Assembly: GCF_001426525.1 (NCBI RefSeq)
Contig: NZ_LMEW01000016.1
Location: forward strand, 1,055 to 65,054
Source of the DNA: Massilia sp. Root133
GTDB lineage: Bacteria; Pseudomonadota; Gammaproteobacteria; Burkholderiales; Burkholderiaceae_D
Direction: 5' to 3'
DNA: 64,000 nt
The notes under the pieces are model-generated. The model searched no databases, was not told the DNA's origin, and saw nothing but the letters and a program-made list of their open reading frames with translations. Position numbers and translations under genes: made by a program. This document shows positions 1 through 8,599 of the stretch, one piece after another. Position 1 is the first letter of the stretch, and each line of letters opens with the position of its first letter.

Positions 1-1524
1 GGCCTGACGACGAACCAGATCGTCGCCCTGACGACGGCCCAGGCTGCCGCCCTGACGACCGCACAGGCTTCCAACCTGACGACCAACCAGGTCGCCGCGC
101 TGGAGACCCGTGACCTGGCGGCGATGACGACGGCCCAGATCGCCGCGCTGACCACGAACCAGGTGTCCGCTGGCCTGACGACGAACCAGATCGTCGCCCT
201 GACCACGGCCCAGGCAGGCGCGCTGACCATCGGCCAGACCGCCAACCTGACCACGAACCAGGTCGCTGCGCTGGAAACCGCCGATCTCGCCGCGTTCAAG
301 ACGAACCAGGTGCAGGCACTGACGACGAACCAGATCTCGGCCGGCCTGAAGACCTCGCAACTGGCGTCGCTGACGACGGCTCAGATCTCCGCGCTGACCA
401 CGGCCCAGGTGTCGGCTGGCCTGACGACGAACCAGATCGTCGCGCTGACCACGAACCAGGCAGGCGCGCTGACGACCGCCCAGACCGCCGCGCTGACCAC
501 GAACCAGGTGGCCGCGCTGGAAACGGCTGACTTCGCCGCGTTCAAGACGAGCCAGATCGCCGCGCTGACGACCAATCAGGTCTCGGCAGGCCTGACGACG
601 AACCAGATCGTCGCGCTGACGACGTCCCAGGCTGCCGCGCTGACGACGGCCCAGGTCGGTAATCTGACGACGAACCAGGTGGCGGCAATGGAAACCGCCG
701 ACCTCGCCGCGCTGAAGACCAACCAGGTCCAGGCACTGTCGACGAACCAGATCTCGGCCGGCCTGAAGACCTCGCAACTGGCGTCGCTGACGACCGCCCA
801 GATCGCTGCCCTGACGACCAGCCAGGTGCAGGCAGGCCTGACGACCAACCAGATCGTCGCGCTGACGACGGTCCAGGCCAGCGCGCTGACGACGGCCCAG
901 GTCGCCGCCCTGACGACGAACCAGGTCGCTGCGATGGAAACCGCCGACGTCGCCGCGCTGAAGACGAACCAGATCGCCGCGCTGACGACGACCCAGGTGC
1001 AGGCAGGCCTGACGACGAACCAGATCGTCGCCCTGACGTCGGCCGATGCCGCCGCCCTGACGACGGCCCAGCTGGGCGCGCTGACGACGAACCAGGTCGC
1101 CGCGCTGGAGACCCGCGACCTGATCGCGCTGAAGACCAGCCAGATCTCGGCGCTGACCACCGCGCAGATCTCGGCCGGCCTGTCGACGAACCAGCTGTCC
1201 TCGCTGACGACGGCGCAGATCGGCGCGCTGACGACGAGCCAGGTGGCAAACGGCCTGACGACGAACCAGATCGTCGCGCTGTCCACCAGCCAGGTGCAGG
1301 CGCTGACGACGGGCCAGTTGTCGTCGCTGACGACCAGCCAGCTCTCGTCGCTCGAAACCCGCGACATCGCCGTGCTGAAGACGAACCAGATCCAGGCACT
1401 GACGACGAGCCAGATCCAGAACGGTCTGACGACGACGCAGGTCGCCGCGCTGACGACCGGCCAGGTGCATGCGCTGACCTCGGCCCAGGTGGGTGCGATG
1501 ACGACGGCACAGATCCAGCAGCTC
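1..1524 (+). repeat. Two-level tandem repeat: 8-residue units inside a 417-bp higher-order period
   Basis: The block starting GGCCTGACGACGAACCAG (or a close variant) recurs at 1, 172, 418, 589, 835, 1006 and 1252. The spacings are exactly 171, 246, 171, 246, 171 and 246 bp. The 57-residue unit is seven octads plus one extra residue; the 82-residue unit is the same plus a 25-residue insert (8+8+9). Each full period is 139 residues. The copies differ by many silent and some missense changes while keeping length, so the array is not a very recent expansion. Confidence 0.95.
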
Positions 1525-2358
1525 AAGGTCGGCAGCCCGATCGTGCTGGACCTGAACGGCGACGGCATCCACACGAAGAGCATCGCCCAGGGCGTGCAGT
1601 TCGACCTGTTCGCGACCGGCAGCAAGGTCACGACGGGCTGGGTGGACGCGACCGACGGCCTGCTGGCACTGGATCGCAACGGCAACGGTTCGATCGACGA
1701 CGGTAGCGAGCTGTTCGGTACGTCGACGAAGCTGGCGAACGGCCAGAACGCTTCCAACGGCTACGAAGCCCTGGCCCAGCTGGATGCGAACGGCGACGGC
1801 GTGATCGACACGAAGGATGCTGCTTACAGCAACCTGAAGGTGTGGGTCGACGCGAACGGCGACGGCGTCAGCGAATCGGGCGAGCTGAAGAGCCTGGCAT
1901 CGCTGAACGTGGCAAGCATCAACGTCAACGGCGACAAGACCGCGGCGAAGGACAACGGCAACTGGATCGGCATGCAGTCGACCTTCACGAAGACCGACGG
2001 CTCCACGGCCGCCACGGGCGACGTCTGGTTCACGACCGACAAGTCGGCCGCGGAAGCCGCGGCGACCGCGACCTCGCTGAGCAGCAAGGTCGGCAGCATG
2101 GTCCAGGCGATGACCGCCTTCAACGCCGGCGATGCGGGCGTGGCGGCCGGCGGCCTGACCCTGCCGAACCTGGCGGGTGCGCAGACCGGCCTGCTGGCTT
2201 CGGTCGGCACGATGGTCGACGTGATGAAGCAGTTCGACGTCAACGGCAACAAGGTGAGCGGTGCGAACGCGGCGATGACGTCGACGGCCGAATCGCTGGC
2301 CAAGTCGGTGACGACGCCGCAGGACTCGGGCTTCCTCACCACCGGCGGTCGCAAGTAA
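1..2358 (+). CDS. Type I-secreted repeat protein, C-terminal part (5' end outside window)
   Basis: The reading frame is open from base 1, so the gene starts upstream and the first in-window ATG (124) is internal. About 508 residues consist of octapeptides of the type xLTTxQhx (h = hydrophobic). The last 270 residues change character and carry aspartate-rich loops of the form DxNxDG near bases 1549, 1672, 1786 and 1849, which resemble calcium-binding loops of RTX-type exported proteins. The C-terminal 100 residues are Ala/Gly/Ser/Thr-rich, as expected for an uncleaved type I secretion signal. HlyB- and HlyD-type genes follow directly, so I infer export by that pair, as an adhesin or surface-layer-like protein. 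No enzymatic domain is visible. Total length and N-terminus are unknown. Confidence 0.85.
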   Translation, partial: GLTTNQIVALTTAQAAALTTAQASNLTTNQVAALETRDLAAMTTAQIAALTTNQVSAGLTTNQIVALTTAQAGALTIGQTANLTTNQVAALETADLAAFKTNQVQALTTNQISAGLKTSQLASLTTAQISALTTAQVSAGLTTNQIVALTTNQAGALTTAQTAALTTNQVAALETADFAAFKTSQIAALTTNQVSAGLTTNQIVALTTSQAAALTTAQVGNLTTNQVAAMETADLAALKTNQVQALSTNQISAGLKTSQLASLTTAQIAALTTSQVQAGLTTNQIVALTTVQASALTTAQVAALTTNQVAAMETADVAALKTNQIAALTTTQVQAGLTTNQIVALTSADAAALTTAQLGALTTNQVAALETRDLIALKTSQISALTTAQISAGLSTNQLSSLTTAQIGALTTSQVANGLTTNQIVALSTSQVQALTTGQLSSLTTSQLSSLETRDIAVLKTNQIQALTTSQIQNGLTTTQVAALTTGQVHALTSAQVGAMTTAQIQQLKVGSPIVLDLNGDGIHTKSIAQGVQFDLFATGSKVTTGWVDATDGLLALDRNGNGSIDDGSELFGTSTKLANGQNASNGYEALAQLDANGDGVIDTKDAAYSNLKVWVDANGDGVSESGELKSLASLNVASINVNGDKTAAKDNGNWIGMQSTFTKTDGSTAATGDVWFTTDKSAAEAAATATSLSSKVGSMVQAMTAFNAGDAGVAAGGLTLPNLAGAQTGLLASVGTMVDVMKQFDVNGNKVSGANAAMTSTAESLAKSVTTPQDSGFLTTGGRK

Positions 2359-2400
2359 TGCAACACAGGGGCCGGTTCGCGCCGGCCCCGCCGCGACATC

Positions 2401-2437
2401 AAAAAGGCAAGACCGTTATCGGTCTTGCCTTTTTTTG
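2401..2437 (+). terminator. Intrinsic terminator after the repeat-protein gene
   Basis: An 11-bp-plus stem (GGCAAGACCG / CGGTCTTGCC) with a TTAT loop is flanked by an A-run and followed by seven T. It lies 42 bp after the stop codon at 2358 and separates the substrate gene from the exporter genes, allowing very different expression levels. Confidence 0.9.
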
Positions 2438-2555
2438 CGTCCAAATTGCGACAAACCAAGAATAAGGGGCGTAACACAGTGCTGTTCAGCAACAATTCTG
2501 GTCAACAACAAGGTAATCTCTCGGTCTGCCGCACTTCGCTTCTATTAGTTCCCTA

Positions 2556-4691
2556 ATGGCCGACAAATTTCCTCATACAACTCTGCAATGCCTGACCGCC
2601 ATCGCGCAGCATCATGGCCTGCAAGTGAATCCGGAGCGCCTGATCCACGACTACGCGTTGAACGCGGAGGAGCCCTCGTCGTCCATGCTGCTGGGGATGG
2701 CCTCGAGCATCGGGCTGAAGGCCAAGCTGCGCCAGCTGACGGTCGACAAGCTGCTGGGGCAGAAGGGCGTGTTCCCGCTGCTCGCGCGCCTGAAGGACGG
2801 CAACAGCATGATCGTCGTCGGTGCCCGTGCAGACGACGGCGGCGTTTTCGCCGTGCTCGATCCGCTCGGCGACCTCGGGGCCGTCAAGATGCTCGATCCG
2901 GCCTCATTCCAGTCGCTGTGGAGCGGCGAAGTCCTGTTCCTCAAGCGCACGTCGAAGCTGTCCGACACGCGCCAGCCGTTCGGCCTGCGCTGGTTCATTC
3001 CCGAGATCCTGCTGCAGAAGGCCGCGTTCCGCGACATCGCCATCGCGGCGATGGCCATGAACATCCTCGGCCTCGCGTCGCCGATCTTCTTCCAGCTCGT
3101 GATCGACAAGGTGCTCGTGCACCATAGCGTGTCCACGCTGTGGGTGCTGGCGGCCGGCATCGGCATCGCGCTGCTGTTCGAGTCCACGTTCGGCTTCATG
3201 CGCCAGATCCTGACGCTGTGGGCCACGAACAAGATCGACATCCGCCTCACGCGGCGCACGTTCGCGCACCTGCTGTCGCTGCCCATCGATTATTTCGAGA
3301 CCACGTCCGCGGGCGTGGTCGTGCGCCACATGCAGCAGATGGAAAAGATCCGCGGCTTCCTCACCGGCCGCATGTTCTTCACGGCGCTGGACCTGACCGC
3401 GCTGTTCATCCTGCTGCCGATCCTGTTCAGCTATTCGGTCAAGCTGGCGATGATCGTGCTGCTGTTTACGATGCTCATCAGCGGCATCGTCGCGGTGCTC
3501 GTGCCCACGTTCCAGCGCCGCCTGAACGATTTGTACACGGCCGAGGGCCAACGCCAGGCGCTGATGGTGGAAACGATCCACGGCATGCGCACGGTGAAGG
3601 CGCTGGCCATCGAGCCGATGCAGCGCCGCGCCTGGGACCAGCGCTCGGCCAATGCGCTGATCCAGCACTTCCGCGTGGGCCAGATCTCCATCACGGGCAA
3701 TGCCATCACCGACTTCCTCGGCAAGCTGCTGCCCGTCGTGATCATCGTGATCGGCGCCCAGGACGTGTTCGACCAGACGCTGTCCGTCGGCGCCCTGATC
3801 GCCTTCCAGATGCTGTCCGGCCGCGTCAGCGGGCCGCTGATCGCCCTGGTGGGCCTCGTCAACGAATACCAGGAAACCGCGCTGTCGATCCGCATGCTGG
3901 GCGAGGTCATGAACCGCGCGCCGGAAGGCCGCAGCGGCGGCCTGCGTCCCGAACTGCGCGGCAACATCACGTTCGACGGCGTCGTGTTCCGCTACCCGGG
4001 CGCGCAGAACAACGCGCTCGACCGCGCCAGCTTCGAGATCAAGGAAGGCAGCGTGATCGGCATCGTGGGCCGCAGCGGCTCGGGCAAGACGACGATCACG
4101 AAGGTCATCCACGGCCTGTACCGCATCCAGGAAGGCATCGTCCGCTTCGACGGCTACGACGCCCGCGAGATCGATTTGTCGCACCTGCGCCGCCAGGTCG
4201 GCGTCGTCCTGCAGGAGAACTTCCTGTTCCACGGCACGGTGCGCGAGAACATCGCCGCGACGATGCCCGAGGCCAGCTTCGAGGACATCGTCGAGGCGGC
4301 CCGCGCGGCCGGCGCCGACGAATTCATCGAGCGCATGCCGCAGGGCTACGACACGATGCTGGAAGAGAATGCGTCGAACCTGTCCGGCGGCCAGAAACAG
4401 CGCCTGTCGATCGCCAGGGCGCTGCTGGCCAAGCCGCGCATCCTCGTGCTGGACGAAGCGGCGAGCGCGCTCGACCCGGAAAGCGAAGCGATCTTCATCA
4501 ACAACCTGTCGCGCATCGCCGTCGGCCGCACCGTGATCATGGTGTCGCACCGCCTGTCGACGCTCGTCAAAGCCGATTCGATCCTGGTCATGCAGCGCGG
4601 CCAATTGATGGACGCGGGCCGCCATGAAGAACTCCTGACGCGCTGCTCTACTTACATTCAATTATGGAACCAGCAAACAAGTCATCTGTGA
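2556..4691 (+). CDS. Type I secretion ABC transporter, permease/ATPase (HlyB type)
   Basis: This 711-residue inner-membrane exporter has three parts: an N-terminal C39-like domain (about 1-130), a six-helix ABC transmembrane domain (about 150-440) and a nucleotide-binding domain. Visible motifs are Walker A GRSGSGKTT near 505, signature LSGGQKQR, Walker B ILVLDEAASALD and the switch histidine in VSHRLST. The C39 catalytic cysteine is absent: the segment TTLQCLTAIAQHHG has Thr where DCG would place Cys. It is therefore a non-proteolytic C39-like domain, as in HlyB, which binds unfolded RTX-type substrates. The gene overlaps the next one by 28 bp, indicating one operon. The likely substrate is the repeat protein just upstream. 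Confidence 0.93.
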   Translation: MADKFPHTTLQCLTAIAQHHGLQVNPERLIHDYALNAEEPSSSMLLGMASSIGLKAKLRQLTVDKLLGQKGVFPLLARLKDGNSMIVVGARADDGGVFAVLDPLGDLGAVKMLDPASFQSLWSGEVLFLKRTSKLSDTRQPFGLRWFIPEILLQKAAFRDIAIAAMAMNILGLASPIFFQLVIDKVLVHHSVSTLWVLAAGIGIALLFESTFGFMRQILTLWATNKIDIRLTRRTFAHLLSLPIDYFETTSAGVVVRHMQQMEKIRGFLTGRMFFTALDLTALFILLPILFSYSVKLAMIVLLFTMLISGIVAVLVPTFQRRLNDLYTAEGQRQALMVETIHGMRTVKALAIEPMQRRAWDQRSANALIQHFRVGQISITGNAITDFLGKLLPVVIIVIGAQDVFDQTLSVGALIAFQMLSGRVSGPLIALVGLVNEYQETALSIRMLGEVMNRAPEGRSGGLRPELRGNITFDGVVFRYPGAQNNALDRASFEIKEGSVIGIVGRSGSGKTTITKVIHGLYRIQEGIVRFDGYDAREIDLSHLRRQVGVVLQENFLFHGTVRENIAATMPEASFEDIVEAARAAGADEFIERMPQGYDTMLEENASNLSGGQKQRLSIARALLAKPRILVLDEAASALDPESEAIFINNLSRIAVGRTVIMVSHRLSTLVKADSILVMQRGQLMDAGRHEELLTRCSTYIQLWNQQTSHL

Positions 4692-6019
4692 CCGCGCTCG
4701 ATCCGACCGACATCGAGTTCCTGCCGGACGCCGACGAGATCGAACGCCGGCCGTTGCCGCCGTACGCGCGCATCACCGTGCACGCGTTGGCCGCGATGCT
4801 CGTGTGCTTCCTCGGCTGGGCCAGCATCGCCGAGATCGACGAGGTGGTGAAGGCGCAGGGCAGGCTGACCACCCCGTTGTCGAATATCGTCGTGCAGCCG
4901 ATCGAGACGTCGATCATCCGCTCGATCGACGTGCGCATCGGCCAGGTCGTCAAGAAGGGCGAGCGCCTCGCCACCCTGGACCCGACGGACGCGGATGCCG
5001 ACCAGGCGCAACTCCGCCTGAAGTTCGACAGCCTGGACACGCAGGTGAAACGCCTCGAGGCCGAACTGACCGGCCGCGGTACGCCGGCCGAGACGGGCAA
5101 GGTGTCGGCCGACACGCAACTGCAGGACAAGCTGGCGGGCGAGCGCCGCGCCAACTTCGCCGCGCAGATGGCGCGCCTGGACGAGAACATCGCCAAGACG
5201 CGCGCCTCGCTCGACACGAACGTGCGCGACCAGCAGGTGCTGGGCGACAGGACGAGATCGCTGCGCGAGGTGGAGACGATGCAGGAACGCCTCGTCGACC
5301 AGAAATTCGGCGCCAAGGTCAACCTGCTGGACGCGCGCAACAAGCGCATGGAAGTGGAGCGCGACTACACGCTGGCGAAGAACCAGGAACCGGAGATCCG
5401 GCGCACCCTGGCCGGCCTGGAGGCGGAGAAGCGCGCGTTCGTGAACGGCTGGCGCCAGAAGATCATGGAAGACCTGCTGAACCTCACGCGCGAGCGCGAC
5501 GCGACGGCCGAGCAGATCAAGAAGGGCACGCTGCGCCGCGACAAGGTGATCCTGACCGCGCCGGCCGACGCCATGGTGCAGGACATCGCCAAGCTGTCGC
5601 AGGGTTCCGTCGCGCAGGCGGCCGAGAAGATGTTCACGCTCGTGCCGCTGGGGACCGCGCTGGACGCCGAGGTGCAGATCGATTCGCTCGACGTCGGCCA
5701 CGTGAAGCCGGGCGACGTCGCCCACATCAAGCTCGACGCGTTCCCGTTCCAGAAGCACGGCACCCTGGACGCCAAGGTGCGCACCCTGTCCGAGGACGCG
5801 TTCAAGCGCGACACGGCGAATGCGGAATCGGGCACGGATGCCTACTACGTCAGCCGCATCGACCTGGGCGGCGGGAAGCTGAAGAACATGGACCCGCACG
5901 CGCGCCTGCTGCCGGGCATGACGCTGACCGCGGAAATCGTGGTCGGCAAGCGGACCGTGTTGTCGTATCTGCTGTGGCCCCTGACGAAGGGGCTGGACGA
6001 AGCGATCCGGGAGCCGTGA
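4664..6019 (+). CDS. Type I secretion periplasmic adaptor (HlyD family)
   Basis: The 451-residue membrane-fusion protein has a short cytoplasmic N-terminus and one transmembrane helix at about 36-56. A lipoyl-like half follows near 65-110 (VVQPIETSIIRSIDVRIGQVVKKGERL), then a long coiled coil (about 115-300) and the second lipoyl/beta-barrel part ending in LLPGMTLTAEIVVGKRTVLSYLLWPL, a typical HlyD ending. It would bridge the ABC exporter and a TolC-type outer-membrane channel. No TolC gene lies in the window. The ATG overlaps the exporter gene by 28 bp, which implies translational coupling. Confidence 0.93.
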   Translation: MEPANKSSVTALDPTDIEFLPDADEIERRPLPPYARITVHALAAMLVCFLGWASIAEIDEVVKAQGRLTTPLSNIVVQPIETSIIRSIDVRIGQVVKKGERLATLDPTDADADQAQLRLKFDSLDTQVKRLEAELTGRGTPAETGKVSADTQLQDKLAGERRANFAAQMARLDENIAKTRASLDTNVRDQQVLGDRTRSLREVETMQERLVDQKFGAKVNLLDARNKRMEVERDYTLAKNQEPEIRRTLAGLEAEKRAFVNGWRQKIMEDLLNLTRERDATAEQIKKGTLRRDKVILTAPADAMVQDIAKLSQGSVAQAAEKMFTLVPLGTALDAEVQIDSLDVGHVKPGDVAHIKLDAFPFQKHGTLDAKVRTLSEDAFKRDTANAESGTDAYYVSRIDLGGGKLKNMDPHARLLPGMTLTAEIVVGKRTVLSYLLWPLTKGLDEAIREP

Positions 6020-6043
6020 TCGCCCGGCGCCGCGCGCCTGTCC

Positions 6044-7306
6044 TCAAGGCAGGGCGCGGTAGCCGCTCAGGAGCGACTGGTTGCTCCACAAATAATCCCA
6101 CTCACCGAACCGGCCGCACGTGGCGATGCCCGCCGCGTCCGCCCAGCCGCGCACGCGGGCGCGCCGTTCTTCCATTCCCTGCTCGAAGATGACGTTGCCG
6201 TAGGCGAGGCGGCGATGGTCGAGCACGACGATGTCGTCCGCCGTCGCGATGCCCATCTTGCGCAGCGCGTAGACCGTGTTCTCCTTGAGCGCGTCGGGCG
6301 CATGGGCGCTGCCCGTGTCGTAGTTGTAGATCTCGAACTGGAGCGAGCTGCAGCCGGGCGGCGCGTTGTCCGGCGATTTCACGGACGGCGAATAGGCGCG
6401 GCTGGCGACGATGTCCTCGTCGTAGATGTAGAACCACAGGTCCTTCACGAGCGGTTTGTCGAACCCGACGGAGACCAGGTCGATCGACGTGGCGTGCAGG
6501 CCGGCGCCGGCCGCGCGCACGTCGTCCGGGACGTCGCCGGCCAGGCGCACGAGCACGGGCAGCGGCAGCGTGCTGACGAGCTGCCGGTAACGCACCGTCG
6601 CGCCGTTCGCGAACGTTACGGTGCGCGCCGCGGTGTCGATGCCTGTCGCGGCGTGGCCCGTGCGGATCTCGGCGGCGTCGAGCAGCGGCTGGATGAACGC
6701 CTTGTAGCCTCCCGCGACGGGGTAGCGCATCTCCTTGGTGTAGTACGTGTTCGGCGTATCGCCCGTCAGGGCGCCGAACAGGATCTCGTCCAGTTCCGCG
6801 CGGCGCATGCGGTTGCCGATCCACGTCGTGGACAATGCGCGGGCCGGCACCGCCCAGTATTTCTGCGTGTAGCGCAGCGGGTACCGTTCGGCGATCGCGT
6901 CGCCGTACTGGTGGCGCAGCCAGCTTTCGTAATCGTCGTGCGCGAGCGTGTCGGGACGCGCGAGGAAGGACTTGATCAGGGCCACGCGCTGTTCCGGCGG
7001 CAGCGGATACAGGTTGTTCTGCACCGGGTGCTTGAGCCAGTAGCCGTCATCCCAGCAATACGAATCGGCCGGGTGCGTGAGATACGGCGTGCGGTCGAAG
7101 ATCGCGCGCACTTCCGGTTCGTTCGCGAACGACAGGTGCACGGCGTGGTCGAAACGGAAGCCGTCGACCGTGAAGTTGTCGAGCAGGCCGCCGGCGCGGT
7201 CGCGCGCCTCGAAGACGACGGCCTGGCGGTTCAATTCGCGCGCGCGCAGCGCGGCGCCCAGGCCCGCGATGCCCGCGCCCAGGATGACGATATCGATGGT
7301 TTCCAT
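6044..7306 (-). CDS. FAD-dependent amine-oxidase-like / protoporphyrinogen-oxidase-like protein
   Basis: The 420-residue protein begins with a Rossmann dinucleotide site, GAGIAG at 10-15, followed by an acidic strand end and the RAGG motif typical of the amine oxidase / UDP-galactopyranose mutase fold. The rest (QKYWAVPA, YPVAGGYKAFIQPLL) resembles NAD(P)/FAD proteins often found in polysaccharide clusters. The actual substrate cannot be read from sequence. It is the last gene of a minus-strand sugar cluster, one base from the preceding gene, so co-transcription is likely. A role in modifying a nucleotide sugar or glycan is inference from position. Confidence 0.75.
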   Translation of the reverse strand: METIDIVILGAGIAGLGAALRARELNRQAVVFEARDRAGGLLDNFTVDGFRFDHAVHLSFANEPEVRAIFDRTPYLTHPADSYCWDDGYWLKHPVQNNLYPLPPEQRVALIKSFLARPDTLAHDDYESWLRHQYGDAIAERYPLRYTQKYWAVPARALSTTWIGNRMRRAELDEILFGALTGDTPNTYYTKEMRYPVAGGYKAFIQPLLDAAEIRTGHAATGIDTAARTVTFANGATVRYRQLVSTLPLPVLVRLAGDVPDDVRAAGAGLHATSIDLVSVGFDKPLVKDLWFYIYDEDIVASRAYSPSVKSPDNAPPGCSSLQFEIYNYDTGSAHAPDALKENTVYALRKMGIATADDIVVLDHRRLAYGNVIFEQGMEERRARVRGWADAAGIATCGRFGEWDYLWSNQSLLSGYRALP

Positions 7307-7307
7307 G

Positions 7308-8186
7308 TCAGTTCGCTGCGAGGTAAGGGGCGAGTTCGCCCTCGAGATAGGCGGCGAGGGCGGCGCGCCAGTCGCGCATGGCCGGCCAGCCCAGCTGGTC
7401 GCATTTCCAGTTGTCCGCCGTTTCGTTGTCCGAGACGTTGGCCTTGCGGTTGAACGATGCGGCGTCGGCGGGACCGACCTCGAGATCGAAGCCGGCCAGG
7501 CGCACGATCGCCTGCACGTACTCGTGGCGCGACGCCGAACCGCCGTTCACGCAATTGAAGACGCCCGCGAGGCCGCTCGCGCCCAGGTCGAGCATGCGCG
7601 CCGCGACGTCGCCGCTGAAGCAGGGCACGCCCCGCTGCTGGACGTTCGAACGCATCGTCGCGCCGCTCGCCAGCGCGGCGCGGGCCTCGTCGATGCGGCG
7701 GGCGACGAAATTCTTCGGGATGTCCGGCGCGCCGCCGAACAGCCAGCCGGTGCGGACGACGAGGTTGTCCGGGCTCGCCGCCAGCACGCGTTCCTCGGCC
7801 AGGACCTTGCTGCGGTGGTGGTGCGTGGTCGGCCGCGCGGCGTCGTATTCGCGCCAGGGCGCCGTGCCGTGGGCGCCGTAGACGCCGGTGCTGGAGACGA
7901 ACAGCAGCTTCGTGCCGGCGCGCGCGCAGGCGGTGGCGACCAGTTCGGTCAGCAGCAGGTTGTCGCGGTAGCAGGCGGACGGGTCGAGCTCGCACTGCTC
8001 GACGTTCGTGTTGGCGGCGGCATGGATCACGAGATCCCAGCCGGCAGCGAGTTCGGCGGGCAGATGGGCCGGGGCGTCCGCCAGCGCCGGACGCGCCAGC
8101 GGCGCGCAGTGCCAGCCGCGCGCGGCGGCCGCCTTGCCGATCGCCGTTCCCAGGAGGCCGCGGGCGCCGGTCAGCAGGATCTTCAT
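7308..8186 (-). CDS. NAD-dependent epimerase/reductase (SDR, RmlD-like)
   Basis: The 292-residue protein starts at ATG 8186, giving MKILLTGARGLLG with the TGxxGxxG nucleotide-binding motif. Longer upstream starts are rejected because that stretch is antisense-like and overlaps the cupin gene. The sequence resembles dTDP-4-dehydrorhamnose reductase and related sugar reductases. An oddity is that the usual YxxxK pair reads HHRSK, with His where catalytic Tyr is expected, so the chemistry may differ or another Tyr may serve. The start overlaps the preceding stop as ATGA, which indicates translational coupling with the RmlC-like gene. It probably acts on the product of CDP-glucose dehydration. 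Confidence 0.75.
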   Translation of the reverse strand: MKILLTGARGLLGTAIGKAAAARGWHCAPLARPALADAPAHLPAELAAGWDLVIHAAANTNVEQCELDPSACYRDNLLLTELVATACARAGTKLLFVSSTGVYGAHGTAPWREYDAARPTTHHHRSKVLAEERVLAASPDNLVVRTGWLFGGAPDIPKNFVARRIDEARAALASGATMRSNVQQRGVPCFSGDVAARMLDLGASGLAGVFNCVNGGSASRHEYVQAIVRLAGFDLEVGPADAASFNRKANVSDNETADNWKCDQLGWPAMRDWRAALAAYLEGELAPYLAAN

Positions 8187-8599
8187 GCGAGCGGGTAGGT
8201 GGCCAGGTCGACGTTGACTGCCTCGGCCGGATCGTGCGGGATGCTGGCCATGTTGCAGACCAGGTTCGTCCCGTCTCCGGTGCCGGTGAACGCCATCCAC
8301 CAGCCCGGCGGCACCGTGAGCCTGCCGTAGTTGGCGTCGCCCAGCGTGTGCGAGGTCGTGCGGCCGGTGCCGGCATCGTGCAGGTGGAACGTGACGCCGC
8401 CCGCGACGACGACGAGGTTCATGGTCATGCGCGTATGCCGCTTCCAGCCTTTCGTCACGCCCGGATGCACGGTGGTGAAATAGACCTCGCCGAAGCCGGC
8501 GAAGCCCGGGTCGGTCGCCTTCATCGCGTGGTACACGTCGCCTTTCGGGTGGGCGATGCGCGCCAGCGGCGTGAGCGTGCAGGGCGTCAGCGCGTCCAT
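8183..8599 (-). CDS. RmlC-like cupin, dTDP-4-dehydrorhamnose 3,5-epimerase family
   Basis: This 138-residue cupin (start ATG 8599) has a typical sugar-epimerase layout: VYFTTVHPGVTKGWKRH around 40-55, then VTFHLHDAG and VPPGWWMAF. RmlC relatives of this short size epimerise 4-keto-6-deoxy sugars at C3 and/or C5, and others are isomerases. Its 5' end overlaps the CDP-glucose 4,6-dehydratase gene by 13 bp and its stop overlaps the SDR start. The trio could convert CDP-4-keto-6-deoxyglucose to another CDP-6-deoxyhexose. The exact epimer is not determinable here. Confidence 0.75.
   Translation of the reverse strand: MDALTPCTLTPLARIAHPKGDVYHAMKATDPGFAGFGEVYFTTVHPGVTKGWKRHTRMTMNLVVVAGGVTFHLHDAGTGRTTSHTLGDANYGRLTVPPGWWMAFTGTGDGTNLVCNMASIPHDPAEAVNVDLATYPLA

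Noticed and set aside
542-1510. Minus-strand frames in the repeat region rich in Ser/Arg or Val/Trp
   Set aside because: They are antisense reflections of the tandem repeat and have no independent start signals or motifs.
1-1524. CRISPR-like direct repeats
   Set aside because: The periodicity is in frame, without unique spacers, and encodes a protein repeat.
2904-4661. Minus-strand frame of 585 codons across the exporter
   Set aside because: Antisense shadow, His/Arg/Asp-rich, with no recognisable domain; the plus-strand ABC exporter explains the sequence.
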